From the NCBI GenBank assembly GCA_003973505.1, contig QNXT01000168.1, positions 1-6,313 of the forward strand: a stretch of 6,313 nt of DNA. Direction: 5' to 3'. The notes under the pieces were generated by a model. That model searched no databases, was not told the DNA's origin, and saw only the letters and a program-made list of their open reading frames with translations. Each line of letters begins with the position of its first letter. Within the stretch, counting starts at the first letter, position 1. A program made the position numbers and the translations under genes. The DNA is from Bacteroidota bacterium. GTDB lineage: Bacteria; Bacteroidota; Bacteroidia; Bacteroidales; UBA1556. This document shows, in pieces, positions 1 to 6,313 of this stretch.

Positions 1-192
1 GAAGATGGTTTGCTATTGACTTTTTTATATAAATTTCGATAATTAGCCCATATACTTCCCCAAATATACTCGAATTATCTCGATAGTCCATCGTAAATTT
101 GAGTCGTATATGAACTAATTATCTGAAACTGTGAACAAAACTTACATCGAACTCAGGTTAATAATTTGATTTCCCATCTTTCACTTTTTAAT
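1..192. other. Non-coding stretch, nothing recognised
   Basis: This AT-rich stretch lies downstream of the ssb terminator. Stop codons are frequent on both strands. The only edge-crossing frame worth naming is plus-strand frame 1, open from base 1 to a TAA at 40-42 (about 13 residues), which is too short to call the tail of a gene. I see no tRNA-like fold, repeat array or promoter match. Confidence 0.5.
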
Positions 193-233
193 AAAAAAGG
201 ACAGCTCAATCCGTACTGATTAAGCTGCCCTTT
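193..233 (-). terminator. Rho-independent terminator after the ssb pair
   Basis: The arms 196-206 (aaaggacagct) and 223-233 (agctgcccttt) pair over 11 bp with a single mismatch. The stem extends inward through AATC (208-211) and GATT (218-221), leaving a six-base loop. Read on the minus strand, the stem is followed by a run of six T (198-193) and then TTATT. It starts 13 bases past the stop of the leftmost ssb gene, the right place to end that transcript. The plus-strand side lacks a good T-run after the stem, so it is probably unidirectional. Confidence 0.8.
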
Positions 234-245
234 GAGTTTCGATTT

Positions 246-581
246 TTAGTTTTCTTTCTTTCCAAGAAGTAAGATATCATTCAAAACCACTTTGGTGTAA
301 TAACGGGTTTCGCCATCTTTTTCATAGCTCTCATGTACTAGACGACCTTCCACGGCAACCTCTTGACCTTTTTTGAGGTACTTTTCAGCTACCTTAGAAA
401 GTCCGTTCCAAACTTCCACATTATGCCATTGCGTGTCTTCCACTTTTTCGCCATCCTTCATATAGCCTTCATCGGTAGCCAGGCTAAATGTTACTACTTG
501 TTTCTCGTTTGCGAATTTGTTCACTTTTGGATCTTCACCTAAACGTCCAATTAACCGTACTGAATTTCTTAAATTTTTCAT
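246..581 (-). CDS. ssb: Short single-stranded DNA-binding protein (copy 2)
   Basis: This is a 111-residue OB-fold protein of the bacterial SSB family, expected to coat single-stranded DNA in the cytoplasm during replication, repair or recombination. Hallmarks seen are the N-terminal VRLIGRLGEDPKV, the ATDEGY strand, TQWHN with Trp52 (equivalent to E. coli Trp54), the helix LSKVAEKYLKKG and VEGRLVHESY. Tyr40 and Tyr86 stand where E. coli has the stacking residues Trp40 and Trp88. The protein stops at GKKEN just after the OB fold. The glycine/proline-rich linker and acidic DDDIPF-type tip that recruit partner proteins in housekeeping SSBs are absent. It is about 69% identical to the neighbouring copy (77 of 111 aligned positions by hand), so a local duplication is likely. 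The ATG at 581-579 aligns exactly with the paralogue's start and has an A-rich leader without Shine-Dalgarno. I see no TAnnTTTG box in the 163-bp gap upstream, so it may be transcribed from the first copy's promoter; a terminator follows. Confidence 0.93.
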   Translation of the reverse strand: MKNLRNSVRLIGRLGEDPKVNKFANEKQVVTFSLATDEGYMKDGEKVEDTQWHNVEVWNGLSKVAEKYLKKGQEVAVEGRLVHESYEKDGETRYYTKVVLNDILLLGKKEN

Positions 582-631
582 GATTACTTATTTTGATTGT
601 TTATTTTTTAATTTGAGTTCTTTTTAGTGTT

Positions 632-721
632 CACTTCGACAAGCTCAGTGACCTAGTTAAGCTCAGTGATCAAGTTTGTGTAAATTGTTTTCACTGAAAG
701 GTTCCTGAGCATGACGAAGGG
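632..721. repeat. REP-like palindromic element between the ssb copies
   Basis: Arms 632-653 and 700-721 are imperfect inverted repeats: 17 of 22 positions match, including CTTCG, CA and GCTCAG. Nested inside, TCAGTGA (663-669) and TCACTGA (691-697) pair perfectly over 7 bp with a 21-base loop, so almost the whole 90 bp can fold. AAGCTCAGTGA also recurs as an 11-bp direct repeat (641-651 and 659-669). From memory, the core CTTCGACAAGCTCAG resembles a short interspersed repeat found widely in bacterial genomes, Bacteroidota included. I see no clear target-site duplication or coding capacity. It fills over half of the gap between the two ssb genes and could act as an mRNA hairpin that uncouples their expression. 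Confidence 0.75.
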
Positions 722-744
722 ACAACGATTAGCATACTGATTCC

Positions 745-1086
745 CTATGATACTTTCTTACCCATCATTAATAAATCATGCACCTCTACTTCGGTTACGA
801 AAACGGTTTTACCATTTTTATCTTCGTAGCTACGGTGCACCAAACGACCTTCCACGGTAATTTCCATTCCTTTTTTGAGATACTTCTCGGCTACTTTTGA
901 AAGACCATTCCACACCACCAAATTATGCCATTGGGTATTTTCCACGCGCTCACCTTCTTTGTTTTTATAACTCTCATCTGTTGCAATACGCATACTTACT
1001 ACTTGCTTTCCATTTTCGAATTTGGTTACTTTGGGATCTACTCCTAGACGTCCAATTAAGCGTACATTGTTTCTTAAATTTTTCAT
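745..1086 (-). CDS. ssb: Short single-stranded DNA-binding protein (copy 1)
   Basis: This 113-residue SSB-family OB-fold protein is the promoter-proximal member of the pair. Visible landmarks are VRLIGRLGVDPKV, ATDESY with Tyr40, TQWHN with Trp53, GLSKVAEKYLKKG, VEGRLVHRSY with Tyr87 and a final GKKVS. As in copy 2, the protein ends with the OB fold and lacks the acidic C-terminal tip, so it should bind single-stranded DNA but not dock partners through that tip. It is unlikely to be the only SSB of the cell. The copies differ most in the strand after KQVV (SMRI versus TFSL), the loop KNKEGER versus MKDGEK, and the last 20 residues, so binding mode or assembly may have diverged. The start is fixed by the shared MKNLRN; both leaders end in AATC just before ATG. 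A -7 box lies about 80 bases upstream. Exact role (repair, competence, recombination or accessory replication) cannot be decided here. Confidence 0.93.
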   Translation of the reverse strand: MKNLRNNVRLIGRLGVDPKVTKFENGKQVVSMRIATDESYKNKEGERVENTQWHNLVVWNGLSKVAEKYLKKGMEITVEGRLVHRSYEDKNGKTVFVTEVEVHDLLMMGKKVS

Positions 1087-1164
1087 GATTTTAATTTTTA
1101 TTTATAAATATTATTGATTTAATTCAATTTTTTCGACCAATCGGTTTTGTGATTGATTCTGAGG

Positions 1165-1172
1165 CAAAAGTA
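1165..1172 (-). promoter_or_regulatory. Probable Bacteroidota -7 box for the ssb genes
   Basis: On the minus strand these bases read TACTTTTG, an exact match to the Bacteroidota primary-sigma -7 consensus TAnnTTTG. Transcription would begin near 1158-1160, giving a leader of about 70 bases before the ATG at 1086. No convincing TTTG/TTG -33 box is present at the expected distance; the nearest element is TTAACC at 1200-1195. That points to a weak, activator-assisted or alternative-sigma promoter. The call rests on one eight-base match and correct placement. Confidence 0.5.
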
Positions 1173-1211
1173 TATCGGTGGGTATTCACGACTTGGTTAA
1201 TAAACATTTAC

Positions 1212-1251
1212 TATCGTTTAACATTCGTTTGTTGTCGTTTAATGTCGGTTT
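1212..1251. repeat. Helically phased TCGTTT repeats upstream of the ssb promoter
   Basis: TCGTTT occurs at 1214, 1225 and 1235, and as TCGGTTT at 1245, giving steps of 11, 10 and 10 bp, about one helical turn each. Seen another way, two 20-bp units starting at 1212 and 1233 match at 14 of 20 positions, with TCGTTTAA exactly 21 bp apart. The block lies about 40-80 bp upstream of the putative -7 box, where an activator or UP-like element would sit. Multiple sites on one DNA face suggest a repressor/activator array, but this is inference. Confidence 0.4.
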
Positions 1252-1270
1252 TAATATTGATATATTGCAA

Positions 1271-1300
1271 TTTATAAAACAAACTGATTTTTATAAAACA
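1271..1300. repeat. Short direct repeat TTTATAAAACA in the intergenic gap
   Basis: TTTATAAAACA occurs at 1271-1281 and again at 1290-1300, 19 bp apart, in the gap between the membrane-protein gene and the ssb genes. In such AT-rich DNA this may be chance. It could be part of the upstream regulatory region or of the 3' end of the preceding transcript. Confidence 0.3.
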
Positions 1301-1368
1301 TATCAATTATTAATGGAAGTGGGCTAGAGAAGGTTGTTTTTTACCTATTTAAAAACAGCGTTTACTAA

Positions 1369-2439
1369 TTATCCTATACTTCTTGTTCGAAAATTTTCAA
1401 TCCCAAAAGCAGCAATAAATAAAAACATAGGTAAGATAGGACTAATATAACGTCCATGGTAATTAACATGACTTAATATTGTGAAAACTGAAAAAATTCC
1501 AATTGTAACTATAATAAAGAAAAAACGAGAAGGACTGTTTTTATACAAACCGAAAACGCCATATAAGGACAAAGCATAAACAGGATAAAATAATACTTCA
1601 GATAAATTATGAGAAAGGGAATAGTATGGTCTAAGCATAGAGAAATAATAAACAAAACGTAAAAATATAGCTTTTAAAAAATCGGGCAAAAAGGAAAGTT
1701 GCCGATAGTCATCTACTGTATTATATGCTCCAATAATCCACACCTTTTTCGTAGCAACAGAATAAAACTCACTGAAATTATCTCTTAAAGCAAGCATTAT
1801 AAAAAACTGAATAATAACAGCGGCAATTAATAACATAACTACTAAAATATTTACCCTCCATTCTTTCTGCATTTTCACCCCAAAGAAGAAAACAGCTGGT
1901 ATTGCTAATGATATACCGATAGGACGTAAATAAGAAAGAAATATCAATAATAGAAAAAGCTTAATATAGTCCAACACTTTATAATCAAATGTAAATACTA
2001 CATACATATAGATAATTATTGCACTAATAAATAATGCTTCGGTAAACAGATGAAAATTCCACATCTGCAACTGTACGTTAACAATAAGAAAAGCGGTGGT
2101 AATTAATGCAACATTTGAATTTAACAATTTAGCGAGAAGCGTAAAAAACAAATAGCTTGCCCAAGCATTTACTATTAGTTGAAAAATTAAAACGGCATAA
2201 TAGCCAATTCCTATTTCTAATAAGAGTGCCACCACAATAGAGTAGCTTGCATAAAATACTCTTTGTGGATTTATAAGGAATTGTTCCATCAATAAATGTG
2301 CATCATTTTGGTATTTCAGACCTTCAAAATCCGTAACAAAACCATAACGAAAAAACAAAAGAAACTGCACCAAACTCCACAACACGAAAAGCACTGTCAA
2401 AGGATAAGCTTTAAGAGTTTGGATTATTCGCTTCATCAT
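1369..2439 (-). CDS. Polytopic membrane protein, GT-C glycosyltransferase-like
   Basis: This 356-residue, very hydrophobic protein has about 10-11 predicted membrane segments (roughly 12-30, 63-77, 79-103, 108-125, 132-150, 158-172, 174-190, 197-217, 283-300, 306-324, 331-346). The layout fits GT-C enzymes, which transfer a sugar from a polyprenyl-phosphate donor at the outer face of the inner membrane. A first outer loop carries Asp37, Glu39, Tyr43 and Asp46, where GT-C proteins place a catalytic acid. TEALFIS (133-139) recalls the TE-S/A-LF signature of PIG-V/mannosyltransferase-like members. RPIG (172-175) and HGRYISPILP (328-337) match positions where this superfamily often has R-P-x-G and RY-x-x-P. 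The loop 218-282 holds many aromatic residues. Acceptor and sugar cannot be told. It starts two bases after the protease stop, so the two are very likely cotranscribed and translationally coupled; ATG occurs twice in tandem (2439, 2436). Alternatives are an O-antigen ligase/polymerase-like or unassigned membrane protein. Confidence 0.65.
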   Translation of the reverse strand: MMKRIIQTLKAYPLTVLFVLWSLVQFLLFFRYGFVTDFEGLKYQNDAHLLMEQFLINPQRVFYASYSIVVALLLEIGIGYYAVLIFQLIVNAWASYLFFTLLAKLLNSNVALITTAFLIVNVQLQMWNFHLFTEALFISAIIIYMYVVFTFDYKVLDYIKLFLLLIFLSYLRPIGISLAIPAVFFFGVKMQKEWRVNILVVMLLIAAVIIQFFIMLALRDNFSEFYSVATKKVWIIGAYNTVDDYRQLSFLPDFLKAIFLRFVYYFSMLRPYYSLSHNLSEVLFYPVYALSLYGVFGLYKNSPSRFFFIIVTIGIFSVFTILSHVNYHGRYISPILPMFLFIAAFGIENFRTRSIG

Positions 2440-2441
2440 TT

Positions 2442-5400
2442 TTATCGCATCAAATACATCTTGCCAAAACTCTTAGTAAAGTACTCCGATGCCTTGGTTT
2501 GATTTAGCTCAATATCCTCTCCATTTAGTTTGGTAACCACACGGTAAAGATAAACGCCATTAGCCAGCTGATCTCCAAAGTCATCATGTCCATCCCAGGC
2601 ATATTCCGTTATATTGCGCCCAATATGTAATGGACCTAATTCATCCATATCGATTTCGCGAACTACTTTTCCCGTAATCGTCATAATTTGAATTTTGAAA
2701 TAGTCGGGCAACTGCGAACCTGTTAATGTAAATACAAAATGGGTTTTTGTTGAAAACGGATTTGGCCAATTCATCACTTCCGTAATGGTTGATTTATTAA
2801 TGATTCTAAATTTAATATAGAAATTATCCAAATTATTTTTCCCCGACTGATTGTTTGAAGCGTCACGGGCTTGAACCATTAGCTCGTATTCTCCATCATC
2901 TGCAAATTTAGGACGATAGATTACTTGCCCGGTATTATCAGGCAAATCGGCAGGAATAAACTCTAAAACATCAGCATCTTTAAAAGATATATACTTGTAA
3001 TCAACATCGTTTTCCGACTTTATATAAACCTTAAAGCTTGCTGTATCGTCAATCGCTCGCAGTTTACTATCATCTCTTAACGAAATAAGTATTTCCGGCT
3101 TTGCCGAAACAATATCACCATCAATAATATGAACACCATCAAAGGTAACATCCAACAGTGGATTGGTTTCATCTCGTTTTACATAAAATGGATAATCTGC
3201 AACATTATTTATATGTGTTTGTTCCAATTGATCAAAATGACCTTTTTGCATATTAAAAGCATTTATATCAATATGCAAATAACACTGTCCGTACAAATTG
3301 GTTGTATTTACCACTATCGTGTCAACAATATGTCCATTCTTCAACACCTTTGACAATCGTTTTTCAGGTAGAGGATAAATATTTTGTTTAATATCACTTA
3401 TCCAATAATTTACCAATAAACTATCGGCATCTACATCACTAATATTGGCATAGGCAATCTTCATACGAATACTATCGCCTTGCATAATAGTATCGGCATA
3501 AAAACTCATATTAATCTTTGGAGCCAAAGCCAATTCAGGAGCCTCCTCATAATAAATCTGCCAAAAATCCATTTGACCAGGTGTACGGTTCAAATCATCT
3601 TTCATATAAACCTTCATCTGACAATAGGGATAGATGCTTGCATCCATTCTATTATTCAACATTAAGATATCAGCTGAATCAGGTGGAATGGATTTAATAA
3701 TCGTATCATGAGTTCCATCCCATTTTATTCCTATTAATTCAAGGTAAACCGAATCAGACGAAACGGCTTCAACCGAGTTCTGTTTCCAATGCAATGAGCC
3801 CCATTTTTTTGCAGGACCAATAATAGGCGACTTCACATAACCTTCATTCCAATTGGGAGAAATACTATCTTTTAGTAAAACGATATCTGTGGACTGAGAA
3901 CCCATTACCATATTAATAGGACCATACCCCTTTCGTCCGTATAAAATAAAAGGTCTGTTATTACTATACGAACGCACATTAAATCCAAGAGTATCAATTG
4001 ATTTATATAGATATTCTGGCAAATTCTCAATATTTGATTTAGCATCTGAATACATCATAACATAATGACCAATCGGTATTTTAGCTAAGAAATCGGCTGT
4101 ATATTGCCACCACACAGAGTCTTTAACCAAAGAGGTATTTCCCGGAGGTTGATTTGTGGTACTTGTTGTAGGAAATTCTATTTCAGATATCGGATAGGTT
4201 TTACAATGAACATTCATATATGTCCCCCATTTTATACTTGTAGTACTTGGTTGACTTAACCAAGGTTTAGCAGTAATTGGATCAAAAACAAAAAACTTTA
4301 ATCCATCCTGAACAGGGCCTAAACAAGTCCAAAGAGAATAAATTGAATTATTAAATTTCAACCATATTTCTGTCCATGGAATATTTGGATAAATTCCATT
4401 TTGAGCCGTAATAACCTGTTTATCATTTACAAATGCAAATTTTCGACTATTATCTAAATATTTTACAAATTGGTAACTATCGTTTTTATATTGAAAAAAG
4501 TGTGCTTGCGACCATCCTCTTTGTCCTGGAATATATTGAAATGAACTTTCACGCCAATTATAATCTGTTGTGGCATTGGAGTCAATACTTACACGCCAAT
4601 AATACACCATCTTATTTGTAAAAACCAAATTGGGCTGCCATTCTATAATTCCTCCAGAACTATTTACTTTTCCCACCTCCTTTAACGGGCTGTTAAACTT
4701 ATCCGTGGTGTCTATTTCAAAAACATAGGTTTTCAATTTAGTAAAAGGATAATAAGTTGAAGCTTTCAATTTAATTTGACTATTCGGAACAATCGCAAAT
4801 TCAGCTGGATAAACAGGTGTCAAATCAGCTGACTTAATATTAAGTGTTGTAATCAGTTTATTATTGGTTTCATCAAGCTCCGCTATTTCCGAGTTTTGGT
4901 CAACCTCTATGGTAAACGTATTCAAACCTACTCCTACAGCACGATTCACAGGCATTTTTATCACAATAGTATCCTTATATCTTGTGCCTGAAATGCGATA
5001 TTGATAGCTCATAACTTTTACCGAATCAACTGGGAATTTTCTACGGATAGATACAATCATCGAATCGGAAACGGCTCGTCCTCTATTGGAAATCACCAAA
5101 TGAAAATCGAAACTATCAACTGCCGTAGTTACATCGGCAGGGTCATAAAACACCGACTTCTGATTGATAAAATAATCGGGTCTATAAGTTGAATTTAATC
5201 TTAATGCAGGATCGCCATGCAGGGTCATTTCCATACATATTTCTTTCTGTATAATGCTTGGTGACTGAATTTCCTCAATAATCTTTTGGATAATAAAACC
5301 TACAGGTTTACCATAATATTTATATGAAAAACCTTTATAAAAAGCCGTTGAATACGCATCTAATGGAGGCTCTGAAGCTGGTGTAACGGAGGCTAAATAG

Positions 5401-6313
5401 CCAATCATTCCCTTATCACGAATCAAAATAAATTCCTCACTAGAGTTAATCGCCCCCGTATGTGTTACTTGAAATATATCTCCTGCATAACACGAATTGG
5501 CAATAAGAAAAGGATACTTCCCATAATTATTGTATTCACTTGGATTATCAATACTAATATCAAAACCAATTCCAGCAGCATGACCAAAGAAAGTCATTAA
5601 AGAAACTCCATTATTAATGTAATTCTTAATCAAATCGGATTGATTAATTTGAATTGGGTCGGTAGTCGTTTTCTCAATAGTAACCACATTGGCACCAAAT
5701 AAAGTATCGATAGCAATCTTCTTATACTTTTTCAAATATTTTGCAATACGTTCTTGCTCCCCCTTTGACGAACCTCCACTAAAATGCATAATATTCTTCT
5801 TCCATAATTCCGGTGGATTTTGAATACTATCTTCGTAAATCATCATTTTTTGCAAATACAAATCCACATGATCAATATTTCGTGCAGCAAGTCGCCCGGT
5901 TGGAATTGCCGGTGTATAGAAATTATCAATTAATCCAGCCGTAATTAATATATCAGACGGTGGATTTCCCATGGTAGGAACCATGGTACTTTCGAATAGA
6001 TTTGCATCTTTCCGATAAGCCTCAGCACGATAGGATTTACCAATAAAGAATAAGCCCTTAAAACGATTATAACCATATTGATTTCCTAATGCACGAACAA
6101 AATTACGAACAGCCAAAGGATTCTTTCGTATTCCATAACTGTACTGGTCATAAAGCATTTCGGCGTCAACCAACAAAGTGCTATAGCCCGTCGAATTACG
6201 GTATGCCGCATAATCAGTAGCTGTTAATTGAGAGGCATTCCCCATCAAGCTATTATGAGAAATAATCACATAATCCACATTGGGGTTCATATTTATATAA
6301 TTAACAAATAAAG
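2442..6313 (-). CDS. C25 (gingipain-family) cysteine peptidase with T9SS-type C-terminus, 5' partial
   Basis: This is a probable secreted or surface cysteine protease of MEROPS family C25. Residues are counted from the ATG at 6290, but the frame stays open through seven more codons (LFVNYIN) to the edge, so the true N-terminus and signal peptide lie outside. Residues 1-365 form the C25 domain: DYVIISHN, catalytic His237 in FFGHAAG, catalytic Cys267 in ANSCYAGDIF, and closing LHGDPALRL. The 30-residue His-Cys spacing resembles that of gingipain R. Residues about 386-486 look like a CARDB domain (VDQNSEIAELDETNN). About 490-590 resemble an Fn3-type fold, followed by family-specific beta-rich regions and a second adhesion-like stretch (925-1035). 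Residues 1170-1282 match FlgD/T9SS-type C-terminal domains: NPF (1177), WDGHDDFG (1232) and NGVYLYRV (1244). The layout recalls the large C25 proteins annotated as putative sortase PorU2; it is not classical PorU, whose Cys motif differs. T9SS export and outer-membrane location are inferred. The membrane protein gene follows after two bases. Confidence 0.88.
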   Translation of the reverse strand, partial: LFVNYINMNPNVDYVIISHNSLMGNASQLTATDYAAYRNSTGYSTLLVDAEMLYDQYSYGIRKNPLAVRNFVRALGNQYGYNRFKGLFFIGKSYRAEAYRKDANLFESTMVPTMGNPPSDILITAGLIDNFYTPAIPTGRLAARNIDHVDLYLQKMMIYEDSIQNPPELWKKNIMHFSGGSSKGEQERIAKYLKKYKKIAIDTLFGANVVTIEKTTTDPIQINQSDLIKNYINNGVSLMTFFGHAAGIGFDISIDNPSEYNNYGKYPFLIANSCYAGDIFQVTHTGAINSSEEFILIRDKGMIGYLASVTPASEPPLDAYSTAFYKGFSYKYYGKPVGFIIQKIIEEIQSPSIIQKEICMEMTLHGDPALRLNSTYRPDYFINQKSVFYDPADVTTAVDSFDFHLVISNRGRAVSDSMIVSIRRKFPVDSVKVMSYQYRISGTRYKDTIVIKMPVNRAVGVGLNTFTIEVDQNSEIAELDETNNKLITTLNIKSADLTPVYPAEFAIVPNSQIKLKASTYYPFTKLKTYVFEIDTTDKFNSPLKEVGKVNSSGGIIEWQPNLVFTNKMVYYWRVSIDSNATTDYNWRESSFQYIPGQRGWSQAHFFQYKNDSYQFVKYLDNSRKFAFVNDKQVITAQNGIYPNIPWTEIWLKFNNSIYSLWTCLGPVQDGLKFFVFDPITAKPWLSQPSTTSIKWGTYMNVHCKTYPISEIEFPTTSTTNQPPGNTSLVKDSVWWQYTADFLAKIPIGHYVMMYSDAKSNIENLPEYLYKSIDTLGFNVRSYSNNRPFILYGRKGYGPINMVMGSQSTDIVLLKDSISPNWNEGYVKSPIIGPAKKWGSLHWKQNSVEAVSSDSVYLELIGIKWDGTHDTIIKSIPPDSADILMLNNRMDASIYPYCQMKVYMKDDLNRTPGQMDFWQIYYEEAPELALAPKINMSFYADTIMQGDSIRMKIAYANISDVDADSLLVNYWISDIKQNIYPLPEKRLSKVLKNGHIVDTIVVNTTNLYGQCYLHIDINAFNMQKGHFDQLEQTHINNVADYPFYVKRDETNPLLDVTFDGVHIIDGDIVSAKPEILISLRDDSKLRAIDDTASFKVYIKSENDVDYKYISFKDADVLEFIPADLPDNTGQVIYRPKFADDGEYELMVQARDASNNQSGKNNLDNFYIKFRIINKSTITEVMNWPNPFSTKTHFVFTLTGSQLPDYFKIQIMTITGKVVREIDMDELGPLHIGRNITEYAWDGHDDFGDQLANGVYLYRVVTKLNGEDIELNQTKASEYFTKSFGKMYLMR

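Noticed and set aside
1..42. Possible 3' end of a plus-strand gene in frame 1 (13 residues to TAA)
   Set aside because: It is too short to recognise, and an open run of this length is expected by chance.
632..721. CRISPR-like or insertion-sequence interpretation of the repeats between the ssb genes
   Set aside because: There are only inverted arms and one short direct repeat, no regular spacers, no transposase and no target-site duplication.
897..1088. Plus-strand open frame opposite the first ssb gene
   Set aside because: It is antisense to a well-conserved SSB gene, its translation resembles no family, and no promoter precedes it.
1333..1359. Hairpin TGTTTTT (1335-1341) / AAAAACA (1351-1357) just after the membrane protein gene as a terminator
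   Set aside because: The stem is almost entirely A/T with a nine-base loop and no T-run follows on the minus strand, so it is too weak to call.
2296..5192. Several 61-74-codon plus-strand open frames opposite the membrane protein and protease genes
   Set aside because: They are antisense shadows of long, well-supported coding frames, with odd compositions and no recognisable domains.
2442..6313. Naming the protease classical PorU, the T9SS sortase
   Set aside because: The catalytic Cys context and the CARDB plus long beta-rich regions differ from PorU as I recall it; only a PorU2-like resemblance is defensible.

Overview
The window looks like chromosomal DNA of a Bacteroidota (Bacteroidetes) species. 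The evidence is low GC, A-rich leaders without a clear Shine-Dalgarno, one TAnnTTTG-type -7 box, and above all a very large C25 (gingipain-family) cysteine peptidase with a type IX secretion system (T9SS)-like C-terminal domain. All four genes I can support lie on the minus strand, so transcription runs from the right edge to the left. The genus cannot be fixed from the sequence.

Right to left: (1) About 3.9 kb from the right edge to 2442 encode a C25-family surface/secreted protease. It has a His/Cys catalytic pair, a CARDB-like domain, long beta-rich regions and a FlgD/T9SS-type C-terminus. Its frame is still open at the window edge, so the N-terminus is missing. (2) Two bases downstream starts a 356-residue polytopic membrane protein (1369-2439) resembling GT-C glycosyltransferases, probably cotranscribed with the protease. 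(3) A 282-bp intergenic stretch (1087-1368) holds a likely -7 promoter element for the next genes and a helically phased set of TCGTTT repeats. (4) Two short, tail-less single-stranded DNA-binding protein genes follow (745-1086 and 246-581). They are about 69% identical to each other and separated by a palindromic REP-like element (632-721). (5) A hairpin with a T-run (193-233) ends the ssb transcript. Positions 1-192 show nothing I can support.

Functionally there are two modules. One is an envelope/secretion module: a protease probably exported through T9SS plus a membrane glycosyltransferase. The protease carries 17 copies of the Bacteroidota O-glycosylation tripeptide D-[ST]-[AILVMT], which suggests, without proving, a link between the two genes. 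The other is a DNA-binding module of duplicated OB-fold proteins. I see no CRISPR array, tRNA, rRNA, transposase or phage gene. The best candidates for something little described are the protease/GT-C pair and the twin tail-less SSBs with their phased upstream repeats.
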